Origin: Halichondria panicea
Taxonomy: Eukaryota; Porifera; Demospongiae; Suberitida; Halichondriidae
NCBI RefSeq assembly: GCF_963675165.1
Contig: NC_087382.1
Coordinates: 6,682,315-6,746,314 of the forward strand
Direction of reading: 5' to 3'
DNA: 64,000 bases
Numbering within the stretch: position 1 is the first letter of the stretch; each line of letters begins with the position of its first letter. Below, in pieces: positions 1-9,970 of this stretch. Both the position numbers and the translations under genes were made by a program. The notes below the pieces were generated by a model. That model saw only the letters and a list, made by a program, of their open reading frames with translations. It was not told where the DNA came from and did no database searches.

Positions 1-760
1 CCTCCGAGCGATCGATGCAGAGACTATTGCCGAGGAGCTGGTTAACTTCTTTTCGAGAGTGGGCATACCAGCATACCAGAAGAAATTCTGACAGATCAGG
101 GTTCGAACTTCACATCCAAACTGTTAGCTGAAGTGTACCGGCTTCTCCATATCAAGCCAATTTGTACCAGTCCGTATCATCCTCAAACAGATGGACTTGT
201 CGAAAGATTCAACCAAACTCTCAAAGCTATATTAAGGAAAACGGCTAAAGAAGAAGGCAAAGACTGGGATCGGCTAGTACCCTAAAGTTCCACAAGCTTC
301 TACAGGATTCTCTCCATTTGAACTCTTGTATAGAAGGGTCCGAGAAACATGGGAAGCGAGCCCTAAAACTGACGAAAGTGTTGTCTCATACATCCTATTG
401 ATTCAAGAGAAACTGGCAAAATTGAGTGAACTTGTGCAGCAGAATCTCCAAAGAGCACAGAAGGATCAGAAGACCTGGTATGACCGACATGCCAGGACCC
501 GAGAATTTAAGTTTGGTGATGAAGTCCTTGTACTACTGCCTACATCAACCAGCAAACTGTTAGCTGAATGGCAAGGTCTTACTCCATCATCAAACTAGTT
601 GGCAAAGTCACCTACGAAGTTGATATGCACGATCGACGAAAGCGAAAGAGAGTGTTTCATGTCAACATGCTCATGCTCAAGAAATGGGAAACTCCAACTG
701 ATGTTGCAATGTTCAATGACGAGGTTGACCCAAGCGACGAAATCGTTTTATGGAGAGATG
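1..760 (+). pseudogene. Ty3/gypsy integrase fragment (C-terminal two thirds)
   Basis: This is retrotransposon integrase, which inserts the cDNA copy into the genome. The LTDQGSNF segment (second catalytic Asp) and HPQTDGLVERFN (catalytic Glu) are readable from position 79 in frame 1. The C-terminal part follows (WYDRHARTREFKFGDEVL, about 470-530), then a chromo-like end (RKRKRVFHVNMLMLKKW, about 630-690). The frame is broken at least three times. An 8-bp tandem duplication at 63-78 shifts the frame, a deletion lies near 280, and a frameshift near 575 separates the core from the tail. The reading runs on without any LTR into a reverse transcriptase, so integrase precedes RT. It is truncated by the window edge and non-functional. 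Confidence 0.88.
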
Positions 761-1485
761 CAACAGAAAATCAGCAGCCTTACCCCAACTCAGCTTCAAG
801 AACTACATCATACTCTGCAATCATTCAGCGACGTAGCGAACCTGGAAGGACTACTGTTGCAGAGCATCACATTGAAGTGGGTGACGCAAGACCGATTCGC
901 CTACCGCCGTATCGATTGCCACACGCATATCTCGTGAAACCGTACTTACTGAGCTCAAAGATATGGAACAGACAGGTATTATCGAGCGCTCATCAAGTAA
1001 TTGGGCAGCACCAATCGTCCTTGTGAAAAAGAAAGATGGTTCTTTACGCATGTGTGTTGATTATCGTCGTCTCAATGCCATTTCACCATCAGATGCCTAC
1101 CCGATGCCTCGTGTCGACGACCTTATTGATAGACTTGGAGGTTATCAAGAGGGTACTGGCAAGTACCTGTAGACACTAAGTCACGTCACCTGACAGCATT
1201 TACAACTCTGTTTCAGTTTAAAGTGATGCCCTTTGGACTGCATGGAGCCCCAGCCACCTTCCAACGAATGATGGATCGCCTATTATGGGATGTACCAGAA
1301 TTTGCTGCAGCATACCTTGATGATCTCATCATCCACAGCACAACTTGGGAGGAACACCTCAGACATGTCCGAATGATATTCGAGAAACTCCGCTCAGCTG
1401 GGTTGACAATCAAACCAAAAAAATGCCAGTTGGGAATGACTAAATGTGTATATCTTGGTCATGTTGTCGGAGGAGGAAGAGTGTC
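760..1485 (+). pseudogene. Ty3/gypsy reverse transcriptase fragment downstream of integrase
   Basis: This is reverse transcriptase of the same Ty3/gypsy element. A linker (LTPTQLQELHHTLQSFSDV) leads to PGRTTVAEHHIEVGDARPIR, then WAAPIVLVKKKDGSLRMCVD (about 1000-1060) and VMPFGLHGAPATFQRMMDRL (1227-1285). The catalytic YLDD box is in AAYLDDLIIHS near 1310-1335, and the fragment ends at CVYLGHVVGGG near 1475. A deletion near 1165 removes the segment with the first catalytic Asp (normally TLDL..GYWQ). Homology stops abruptly near 1485; no RNase H and no LTR follow. The family is sure, and the element is dead. Confidence 0.9.
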
Positions 1486-2384
1486 ATTCAAAAATCGTCT
1501 ACAAGTTTCAAGTTGCCTATTATTTTCCAATTACTGTCTCATTAGCAGAGCAGCAGAGTTAGTTCGCTCAAACAGCTCAATTTTTGTGTCCACACACACA
1601 CCAATCACTCTACCCCTGCTGCGCACACACGTGGTAATTACAAGTACCATGTGAGCTCATAATTATAGCACTTTGTACAGGTACAGCTAGCTAGCTACAG
1701 TAAAACCTGTTTCAATGACCACTCTGATCATACCTATGCTGATGGTTTTCACTTCACACGCTAATTTGAGACGAGTGGTCTATAATGAAGGCCGCGATTC
1801 ATTATGTTGTGTACATTATGTTGTGTACATGATGTCAGTGGCAATAATTATTATATTTATATGTGTAGAATTGGATTAGCAGAGATCTCAGCGCAAAGGC
1901 GATAGCCCAAGAGTAGGTGGCCACTAAAGAAAGGCTGTGCATGCTGAAAGTCAGTACTTAATCTGGGTGCTATATTACGTTGCTACTATAGATAGCAATA
2001 ATTAATATACCCCCCCCCCCCCCCCCCGACGTTATACATCATCTGTTTCATGGGCTGCAATAATAATTTATAGATACCCACAATAAGTCACAAACGTTAT
2101 GTTGTTGTTCGCACTTGTGAAATGTGTATGTATACGCTGTACATAATTATATTTTTTTACACTCAGATGCAGTAAGTCAGAGAGTGACAAGGAGCAACTT
2201 GTACACTATCTATTTTTTTACTATTATGAAGTTATTATTATGAAGTTACAGTGATGTGCAGATGATGCAAAATACATGTAACCAAATAAGTGTGCAATAA
2301 ATAAAATAGAAGTAACCTAGAAGTAACCAAGTAAGTCAAACAGTTTAACAGTGTAAAACAATGTGACTTTAAAAAATAATTGTT
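1486..2384. other. Non-coding stretch with a partial MITE-like end
   Basis: I see no supportable gene. Near 1698 the sequence CAGTAAAACCTGTTTCAATG, followed by an ACCACTC motif, resembles one end of a TA-type DNA transposon. The matching far end was not found. The rest is AT-rich, with a long C run and short tandem duplications such as 1801-1830. Confidence 0.5.
2010..2027. repeat. Poly-C run of 18
   Basis: Eighteen consecutive C residues lie inside AT-rich sequence. Such runs are prone to length errors in sequencing and assembly. Confidence 0.97.
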
Positions 2385-2399
2385 AGCAGTTAGTGAAGT

Positions 2400-2486
2400 G
2401 CAGTTAGTGAAGTGAAATGTCTGTAAATTCTCTATCAGGTGCCTAGCAACCGTATACCGCCCATACAACAAGGATGTGTTGCTGTG
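2400..2486. repeat. Fragment of the terminal region of the CCCTTTAACCG piggyBac family
   Basis: AGTGAAGTGAAATGTCTGTA, then CTATC(A/G)GG, GCCTAGCAACC and CCCATACAACAAGGA match the internal side of the left end of the elements at 10373, 13552 and (inverted) 39906. Here the outermost TTAA/CCCTTTAACCG end is missing. The segment sits beside the gypsy RNase H fragment, so it is a broken insertion. Confidence 0.7.
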
Positions 2487-2715
2487 AGGGATGGGGGATT
2501 TAGAGTACTTGATTGATTCAGTTTTCACAGTCAGTTCAAAGGCACTCAACAAATACAAAACTCAACACTTAAATACTAAACCTGCTCACAAAACACATTA
2601 TCTAAAAATAAATGTTCTAGAATGTTCTACTAACAAAACACATGATGTTCTAGAATGTTCACTACAGTACTTGTGGTTTACCACATGATTAGCAATGTCC
2701 TGTGAGGCCTTGTCC

Positions 2716-3360
2716 TCACACTCCTCCGTCCTTCTCCGGCGACAAAGTTGTCGCGTTTGGATTATGAGCACGTGACAGTCCGTCAGCATTTGCATTAGCC
2801 CTTCCCGCTCGATGGCGAACAGTGAATGAATATGACTGCAGTTCTAAACTCCATCGTGTTAAACGAGCGTTTGTATCGTTGAGTCGGTTGAGCCACTCGA
2901 GGGAACGATGATCTGTTTGAACAGTAAATGGTTTCCCCCCAAGTAGGTACACTTTGAATGCCAGACACTCTTTCTCCACAGTGGAATAACGCTTGCGGCT
3001 GTAGTAGGCAACAGGGTGCTCTGATCCCTCATCAGATAACTGGCTGAGTACGGCTCCAATACCACGATCAGTTTGTACAATAAACAGACGGTCAAAGTCA
3101 GGGTTCTTCAGTATAGTATAGGGGATGAACACAAAACACAACAATCCCTTGAGAGTCTGAAATGCTTCCGGTGTCCAATAAGACTTATTGGGTGCATTTT
3201 CCCGAGTGAGATCAGTCAAGGATGCTGCGATAGTGGCGAAATTAGGGATGAATTTTCTGTAGTAACCTGTGAGTCCGAGAAAAGCTCTAACTTGTTTCTT
3301 CGCCTTTGGTTCGGTGGTTCGGGAAAGTTCTTTACACTCTTCTGATCGTAGCTTTATAGA
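2716..3360 (-). pseudogene. Ty3/gypsy RT thumb plus RNase H fragment
   Basis: The fragment holds the RT thumb/connection and RNase H, which degrades RNA in RNA-DNA hybrids. On the minus strand the frame stays open from about 3360: KKQVRAFLGLTGYYRKFIPN is the connection. RNase H follows with all four expected acidic positions: VQTD, VEKEC, VQTDHRSLEW and NADGLSR. A small rearrangement follows GLLC near 3120, and a few residues are missing before VYLLGG. The ORF stops about 20 codons after GLSRA with no integrase behind it. That fits a pol ending in RNase H, the same domain order suggested by the element at 1-1485. No LTR could be delimited. Confidence 0.88.
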
Positions 3361-4150
3361 TTCACAAAATTATATCTGTGCGATGAAGTTTGATTAAATA
3401 CGGTTTGAATCGGGTCATGATTATACTCACCGCTGTTTCAAGACGGCACCCTAGGAACAGTCTGCAATTCAAAGAAATATTGAAATGTGGGTGTGGTGTG
3501 GTTTATCAACAACATTTTCTTGTTTTTTATAACCCATAGTAACTGTTTTGATATTCATTACTATCAGTGTCAGGTGCACTCTACTGAGCTCACACGCATC
3601 TAGAAACCACAAACCACTTCACTGCTAAGTAGTGGATGTTTTTACAACTACTTGCTGACGTGTTTCTTCTGAGAGAATAACCATCATACAACTGTTTGGA
3701 CAGCAACAGGTAATTGACTACTTTTTGAGGAGCTGTATAATTAGGTCTGAAAATGAATTACATGAATTACATATTTGATGCATGAGTATATACTAGCACT
3801 TGCTTAACCTCGATTCCGATTCCAGGCCGCTAAGAGAGGGCCTGGTATCGACATGCGCAAGTGGATACCATTGTATTTTGCTCAGTAAAACAATGACGTC
3901 AGCATTCTAATAGCTACCCTTAGCCTACTATGTTGTGGACCTAGTGGACCTCTGAACGGAGGGGAAGGCTGACAATAGCAATACAGCTCTGTTTCTAGCT
4001 AGCTAGCTATATATCTCGGTGTCTGACTTTATGAATTATTCAGGATAATTATAATTCTGGTAAAAATTCAGTTTAATGGGAAACATTACGGGAATATTAT
4101 CCAATAATTTTGCGCATGCGCAAGCAGTCAGTAGCAGGCCTAATTGTTTA
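3361..4150. other. Intergenic, no gene seen
   Basis: No ORF of interest is present. A perfect TGCGCATGCGCA palindrome (NRF-1-like site) lies at 4111-4122, just outside the left end of the mariner-like element. AT-rich low-complexity sequence makes up the rest. Confidence 0.5.
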
Positions 4151-4172
4151 CAGAGTTTTTCAGGTTGCTTGA
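4151..4172 (+). repeat. Left terminal inverted repeat of the mariner-like element
   Basis: It starts CAGAGTTTTTCAGGTT and is preceded by TA. It pairs with the right end with two mismatches in 22. Confidence 0.88.
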
Positions 4173-4279
4173 TTGCTAAGGTGGTGCGCATGCTCAATTA
4201 ATTAAGTTGCTCTGTCAGCACAGTACAAGTAGAAACAAGTCTAGTCTCAGTCCATTTTCGATTTCTACAAAGCAAAGCG

Positions 4280-5227
4280 ATGGAAAAAAAGAAGGATCAA
4301 CCTGCCTGTTTTTTCCAGCCACACATTAGTGTGAACAACTCCAGATCTTTCTCAATCACACCCAACGTAGGCAAGGCAGCAAGCAGTGGGAGAGTGTTGA
4401 TTACCCCATTAAGAGCCCAGCAACCCTTACTGCCACAAAGCAACGCTGTTATCCCCAAAGTATTTTTAAAGGCAGTGTCTAAAGAAAAGAAGTCTCATGC
4501 AAAGACCTTCACTTTGAGGAACGTGGATATGGTCGCCATTACTACAGCAACTTGTCTCAAGGAAATTATCAGAGCTCAGCTTAAACAAGAAATTGTACCT
4601 GACATTCATGATTTTGATGTTGGATATGTTCAAGGTACGAACGTTATTAGTATCCGAAGCTCTGAAGATGTCCAAGAAGTGTGGTCTGAATTAAAAACTT
4701 CTTCTAAGTTAATTTTGTGGTGTGATGGGCTTAAAGATAAACCACAGAAACGAGAGCTCAATTGCGAATCAGATGATGAATTAAGAACAACTAAGAAAAG
4801 AAAAACTAAATCTCTCGAGAAAGAGGATCGGGTTCAAGAGATAGTTGATAATCTTAAAGAGAACCATGGCTCTAAATTTACTATAATGCAGCTACGTATT
4901 TGGGCTGAGATGATTGTGGGAAATATGCACACAAGCACAGATGATCCTCCAAGCACAAGTATGTTTGTTAGAGCTGGTGGACAGACTAAGAAAGCTACTG
5001 GGTTGTCTTCACCTTCAATAACTAAAGCAATTACTGATGCTGCCTGTGCAATCTCAAACGTCTTATCACCAACGCAGAATCTACCAGCCAAAACACACAA
5101 TGTGAGTGGTTGTAGTCCTGTTAGGGCTATTGAAAACAGATCCAAATTGTATAAACAGTTAAACGAGCTCAGTAATTTAAAGAGTAGTGGAGTCCTCAGC
5201 GACCAAGAATATTTGTCTGAAAAGTAA
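4280..5227 (+). CDS. Accessory protein of the mariner-like element (315 aa, unnamed family)
   Basis: I do not recognise a named family. The ATG at 4280 is the first in frame, 129 bp inside the left TIR. Residues about 75-155 look like a beta-grasp (PB1/ubiquitin-like) fold: TFTLRNVDM, a helix around CLKEIIRAQ, then VGYVQGTNVISIRSSEDVQ and KLILWCDGL. A basic stretch (TTKKRKTKS, about 170-180) could be a nuclear signal. A block around MQLRIWAEMIVGNMHTSTDD and PPSTSMF (about 205-235) is the best conserved part in the second copy. The last 30 residues (LYKQLNELSNLKSSGVLSDQ plus EYLSEK) resemble a SHOCT-type C-terminal helix. It converges on the transposase gene. A role in DNA or end binding, complex assembly or regulation of transposition is possible but unproven. 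Confidence 0.85.
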   Translation: MEKKKDQPACFFQPHISVNNSRSFSITPNVGKAASSGRVLITPLRAQQPLLPQSNAVIPKVFLKAVSKEKKSHAKTFTLRNVDMVAITTATCLKEIIRAQLKQEIVPDIHDFDVGYVQGTNVISIRSSEDVQEVWSELKTSSKLILWCDGLKDKPQKRELNCESDDELRTTKKRKTKSLEKEDRVQEIVDNLKENHGSKFTIMQLRIWAEMIVGNMHTSTDDPPSTSMFVRAGGQTKKATGLSSPSITKAITDAACAISNVLSPTQNLPAKTHNVSGCSPVRAIENRSKLYKQLNELSNLKSSGVLSDQEYLSEK

Positions 5228-5307
5228 GCTATAATGACCTTTCTGCAAGACATAAACACTCGTATTTAGTAATAATTATTATACAGGTTTACATAAATTG
5301 TGAATTA

Positions 5308-6279
5308 TTATTGAATGTATCCTGAGTGTTTGATATAAGAGAGACAGTCTTGCTTCGTTACCATTGCAAATGCTGTACTTAATAGTGCTCTAGGAGCACT
5401 GGTAGACTCAAAAATTTGGTAGTTTTCCTTAATAATGTCCTTGACTTGACTAAACACTTCCTCCGATGGGTTTAAATCGGGTGAATAAGGTGGAAGAAAA
5501 ATCAGCTTTGCATTGCCTTGGTTTTCAATCATATCTTGGACTTCTTGTATATGATGTATTGATGCATTGTCCATAATGACCACAGACAGAGGGTTGACGC
5601 AGTTAAAGGGATTAAGGATTGGAAGTAAACAGTTTCTGAGAAAGTTTACAAACTTATCTCCATCAGTACTGCCTTCTGATATGTAAACATCATGAATCCC
5701 TTCAGTTGAAAGAAGTGGTATGGTAGAGTAGCGTTTTCCTCTTATAAACAGCCTGTGATCTCTTGGTGTAATCCCTCTGAAGCTGTATCCATATTTTCTT
5801 TTGCTGTCACGACGATCGCATCCACTTTCATCTATCCAAATCAACATTGATGGATCGTAAACACTAATTTCTGCCATAAACTGTGCCCGAGCAAGTTCAC
5901 TTTGCTGTGAAGCTATGTAGCGAACAACCTGACGACTGCAGCCCATCTTATGGTGCAACGTTCTCCATATCGTTGAAGTACTCACAGTACTGCCAAATAA
6001 GTCCAGAAGTTTCCCCCTTATTTCTTCAAGATAAATGCTAGGTCTTTCTTGTATAAGTCTTAAAATAATTATATGTTCAAAGTCACCAAGAATTGAATGG
6101 GGTCCATGATGGTGATCTACTGGTCTCACATCTCCAGTCTGCTGAAATACTCTCAAATATCTCCTGATACTACTCTCACTTACACACAGGAGTCTTGAAA
6201 TATCTGCCACACTAATATTCTCAGATATATTGAGGAATACTATCCTCCAGCGCAAATCCAGTGAGTAAGGGTTAGGCAT
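5308..6279 (-). CDS. Tc1/mariner-superfamily (IS630-type) DDE transposase, 323 aa
   Basis: The transposase cuts and pastes the element at TA sites. The N-terminus (residues 1 to about 80) is a helix-turn-helix region (ISVADISRLLCVSESSIRRY) expected to bind the TIRs. The catalytic core shows MLIWIDESGCDRRDSKRKYG (first Asp), VVIMDNASIHH (second Asp) and LPPYSPDLNPSEEVF (Glu), with 35 residues between the second Asp and the Glu of NPSE by my count. Length and domain order are normal and the frame is uninterrupted. The ATG at 6279 gives MPNPYSLDLRWRIVF, and the copy at 48784 starts the same way (MPQPYSTDLRWRMVW). It may still be active. Confidence 0.95.
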   Translation of the reverse strand: MPNPYSLDLRWRIVFLNISENISVADISRLLCVSESSIRRYLRVFQQTGDVRPVDHHHGPHSILGDFEHIIILRLIQERPSIYLEEIRGKLLDLFGSTVSTSTIWRTLHHKMGCSRQVVRYIASQQSELARAQFMAEISVYDPSMLIWIDESGCDRRDSKRKYGYSFRGITPRDHRLFIRGKRYSTIPLLSTEGIHDVYISEGSTDGDKFVNFLRNCLLPILNPFNCVNPLSVVIMDNASIHHIQEVQDMIENQGNAKLIFLPPYSPDLNPSEEVFSQVKDIIKENYQIFESTSAPRALLSTAFAMVTKQDCLSYIKHSGYIQ

Positions 6280-6323
6280 TGCTCAAAACAACTTTGAAAA
6301 GTGTGTGGGTACAAGTGAACGTG

Positions 6324-6335
6324 TGCGCATGCGCA
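6324..6335. promoter_or_regulatory. NRF-1-like palindrome upstream of the transposase
   Basis: TGCGCATGCGCA is a perfect palindrome matching the metazoan NRF-1 consensus. It lies about 45 bp upstream of the transposase ATG, inside the right end of the element. A near copy (TGCGCATGCTCA, 4185-4196) lies 84 bp upstream of the accessory ORF in the left end. The promoter role is inferred. Confidence 0.4.
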
Positions 6336-6347
6336 AATTATACTCTT

Positions 6348-6369
6348 TCAAGTAACCTGAAAAACCCTG
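6348..6369 (-). repeat. Right terminal inverted repeat of the mariner-like element
   Basis: Read on the minus strand it starts CAGGGTTTTTCAGGTT, and it is followed on the plus strand by TA. It is the mate of the left end at 4151. Confidence 0.88.
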
Positions 6370-6813
6370 TAGGCCTTGCTAAGCACTGCTGCTCCGCCTT
6401 CGTTCTGTCAACAAGAAACAGCAATCTCTCCGCATGTGATTTTTGACTGCCCATGCAATGCCCAGTTTGCATGGACATCGTTGACAGACCAATTGGGCAA
6501 TAGTCTTGTTTGTGCCGACTACAAGTTTCTCAAACCACCTCATGTGACTTCAGAAATTACACTCAAGGCACTAGGTAGTCACGTGCTATCTGTGTAAGAA
6601 ACGGGGATGCTTGAAACACCACAAATCTCACATTCAAAGTACCGCTAACTTTAGCTATGCATCACTCACCCCATCGAGGAGAAACTGCAGTCCAACCTGA
6701 TAAAGCGTAAAGCGCAGCATGCGCAACTCCCACACTGGACAGGTAAGAATGGAAAATACATTAATAATTCTACAGCATCTAACACTGGTAAAGGTTAGCT
6801 CCGTGTCTAGTCC

Positions 6814-7530
6814 GTGTCTAGTGGAACAGCCAGTCAACGCACTCTGAGACGCCGCAGTGGTGACCTGTCCTCCATCAGGAAGACAGTGAGCGGCGGACAG
6901 GAAGAAGTAGTCACAGTAACAACAAAGGAAGACCGGGAGAAACTTGTTGAGAAGCCGTCAGACTGTTTCCAAGTTAAGTTCTCAGTGACGGAGAGCTTGG
7001 GATTCTAATGATACCATACTACAAATTACGGATCATGAAGAAGTAAGTATATACATCGCTTACCTCAAACATTTTCCCTCTAGCATGTTGGGACCAAACG
7101 TGAAAATCGCTTCTGAGAAAAAGATGAGAGCTGAGGTTGAAAGGAATATGTCCCGTTTACTTCCCAATTTACTTCCCAATCAATGATGGAAGGCACACAG
7201 TTGAGATCAAGATGTCGCTACACGCCAAATCTCTGGAAAGTATGCTCTGTTTAAACGATGATGCTGAGAGAAGGTAACTTGGAGGGGCAAGGGCTTCAAG
7301 ATGACATGCAACATCGATCACCCAAATTCTCCCTGTACCTTTTGCATATTTGAAGCTCCCGACAATGTGACTAATCTCAAAATTGGACTACAGAGATTCA
7401 AGCCTTCACGGCAAGACATGGAGGTACATGTACTAGGATAAAAATTAATTGTCAAGTTTCAAAATGTATATAGTATTTCTTAGTGGAGATTACGAATTCT
7501 TGCTTCAGGTAGCTTCACATGAAAATCAAT
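6814..7530 (+). pseudogene. Exons of an unrecognised gene, frame-broken
   Basis: Function is unknown. One open stretch at about 6829-7008 reads TLRRRSGDLSSIRKTVSGG and VKFSVTESLGF. A second (about 7085-7260) reads VKIASEKKMRAEVERNMSRL, shifts frame exactly at a 12-bp tandem duplication (7156-7179), and continues INDGRHTVEIKMSLHAKSLE. A third (about 7285-7423) reads FKMTCNIDHPNSPCTFCIFE and LQRFKPSRQDME. A good acceptor (TTGCTTCAG at about 7501-7509) then leads to a short tail VASHENQ and a stop. The pieces read in order on one strand like consecutive exons. It could be a host gene or an unclassified transposon gene. Confidence 0.4.
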
Positions 7531-8905
7531 AGGTCAGCATTGCTGCTTATGGTGTTGGTTAGCCAATGTACCAAGTAGAAGCACAGACAGCAGCTTTATT
7601 GCAGCCGGAGGGAATCTGAAAAATGTTGAAGTTTTAACAACTGTGCTAGGGAACCCTTGAACCAAGTAAGAGTACTAATCACACACACACTTATTCTTAA
7701 ACATGCACATCACCTGAGGAATCTTCTACATCATCAGCTTGACTTGTCAATCTTAGCTATTCCAACTTTATTGCAAGAGCCAAGACGATGAGCTAGACAG
7801 GGAGACAGGGCACAGATAAACGAACAGAAGGGATTGGAAACGCCCATGTAATAGAGGCTAGTTACGGTCACATGACAGGAAGTCTACTTGAGATGTGAAA
7901 TTCAGTGCAGGGGAGGTTAAATGTAGAGAAATTAACCCTTCTGACCGTTAAGCACTTAGAGGAACAGTGACTCTAACAATGGACAACCAGATCGTGATTT
8001 AGTCTACTCAGCAATGTGATGCAGAAGTTGACTCGCTCAAAGCTGTTTTAGACCTATTCCCTTCAAGTGACACAACACCTATCTGACTTTTGCATGGAGT
8101 TGCTACAACCTATGCGCTCTATCTTAAACTTTGGACGGCATTGAAGATAATGGCGCACTCTCTCGATAGGACTCATATGTTTTGGGATCTTCGAGAGAAG
8201 AATAGTTGAGAGAGAAGAGTAGTTGAGGTAGGAACGACTTCATGAGAGGTCGTGTGAGTAATGATGGGAGGTTGAGTTGAGGAGGAAGATTGTGAATTAA
8301 TTTTGCAAAGTTAATTGACTCTGCTATAATTCCTTCAGTTCTGGGGGTCCATGAAGATGGTACAAAACCTTTTGATACTGTGTAAAGGTCATTTATGGGT
8401 AAAGATTGGCCACTAGATCATCCTATATTATTCCTATATTATGTATGCAAAGAATAGTAAATGAGTGTTGATGACGGCAACTATATATAAAACTGCACAC
8501 ACATTTGTCCTCTCTGTCTGGGTCGCCCTGTTTCTGTTTTTGGATTTCCCAGTTTTTCTTCTGACAACTTACGTGGCATAATTTAGGTGACTGCTGATAC
8601 ATACAGACATAATTTCAAACATCATGTGATATGCAACGATAAGGTTACGGTCACCCACGCATCCAAACCTTGTGTGAATGTCATTATTTGTACATTCCTG
8701 TGGCATATAATCACGTGTATGGTCTTGTAGTATTGTACACAACAAGCAACACACAAAGCTATCACAAGCTGGAAGATACTATGCTAGCAGCAGCTACTGC
8801 ACTGTAGTACTAGGTAAGTAGGTATTATTTGATTACCTGATAGGTGAATTATGAGAATTATGATGATTATTTGATGATGATTATGATGATGTGTTGGTTG
8901 AGGTA
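7531..8905. other. No gene seen
   Basis: The stretch is AT-rich with short ORFs only and no recognisable motif. The sequence GAAGGGATTGGAAACG near 7827 resembles the end of the MITE at 57277-57675. Confidence 0.4.
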
Positions 8906-9213
8906 CAGTGGCGGGTCCATGGGGTCCCTTGACCCCCCCTTTTGAAGTTAACTTTAGAATGCTTAATGACACCAGCTATATTTATCAGTTTTTGTAATTT
9001 GATTCAATGATTGTACCTGTTGTTTTGATGTATCAACTGTGTTCAGGTTAGCCTAGGCTACTAGTTGACTGTTCGTGGCAGCTAGCTAGCTCACGCAAGT
9101 CTATTATGGGACTTCCCCTGGCTGAGTATAGGATTTTCCCTGGTCACGTGTTACCGGAAGTGGGCGTAACCCCAATTGGAACCCCCCTTTCATTTTTCCT
9201 GGATCCGCCACTG
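8906..9213. mobile_element. hAT-like MITE
   Basis: The 308-bp segment begins CAGTGGCGGGTCCATGGGG and ends CCTGGATCCGCCACTG, which is the common hAT end CAGTGGCGGATCC in inverted orientation. AGGTA lies directly on both sides (8901-8905 and 9214-9218). This would be part of a target duplication; hAT elements normally make 8 bp. There is no coding capacity. Confidence 0.65.
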
Positions 9214-9850
9214 AGGTAGGCTCCCCGATACCACTATTACGGAATCTGGGGCAAGCTAACTCTGACAAAAGTGCAGTATAATAAAAGTTCCTTAAGTTGT
9301 AGCCTATTGTCTCTCGATGTGAATGTCTTTGTTTGTTCGTAGTATGTCAGTACAGTACATTTGACATTGTATTTGATAATAGTAGTCATGTCTTCGTTTC
9401 AGTTGTATGTTATTTGTCTTCTTATCAATGGGATGTTTCGCTTGGGTCGTTAACTAAACCATCTGGAATCGCTGCCAGCCAATTGTTGTGCTCTGAAATG
9501 AACAAGCCACATGTCTTAACTTCTGAATCTGGATGACCATTCCTTCGTTGGTAAGCAATAATAATTGTTCTTCCTTTTCTGAGCCATAACGTGTGGGACA
9601 TTCCATGCCAACTCAACACAAAAAAATGAGCACCCCCTCAGATTTCAACGAAACTTGGGGTATACGTACCTTACCATATGTTAACCAATCACACTTAAAC
9701 ACATACATTGTATCACAAAGTTTCAATATGATTATGTAATACTATGTAATACTATGTAAACATTCCAATCATTCAACTTACCTACATACTAGCATTAACA
9801 TAAAGTACACAAAATAACTTAATACATTTCGGGAATTAGTACATGTGAAT

Positions 9851-9970
9851 GACGTTGTAACGGATTGGAGTTATGCACTCGCCGAATTTCTTGTTTCCAC
9901 GCTTTTTAAAAGTTTCCCTTGGGCCAATCCTAGCAATTTTTCACATTGCAAATGTTTTTCTAGTCGGATA
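9851..9970 (+). repeat. Dispersed repeat R1, copy 1
   Basis: The segment runs from GACGTTGTAACGGATTGGAG to TTTTTCTAGTCGGAT. It closely matches 19072-19197, the complement of 18641-18757, and 50825-50945. Confidence 0.8.

Larger units (their letters stand above)
4151..6369. mobile_element. Intact two-ORF Tc1/mariner-superfamily element
   Basis: The 2219-bp element is flanked by TA on both sides (4149-4150 and 6370-6371). Its TIRs match at 20 of the first 22 positions: CAGAGTTTTTCAGGTTGCTT at the left and CAGGGTTTTTCAGGTTACTT at the right on the complement. A further GCGCATGC block lies about 35 bp inside each end. Two uninterrupted ORFs face each other: an accessory protein on the plus strand (4280-5227) and the transposase on the minus strand (5308-6279), with 80 bp between their stop codons. 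Intact ends, TA duplication and two open frames suggest a recent insertion. A decayed relative with the same gene arrangement lies at 48784-50205. Confidence 0.9.

Noticed and set aside
2490..2700. LTR of the gypsy fragment at 2716-3360
   Set aside because: The position is right and the start TGTGAGGACA is plausible, but no second LTR or matching end is present, so no boundary can be supported.
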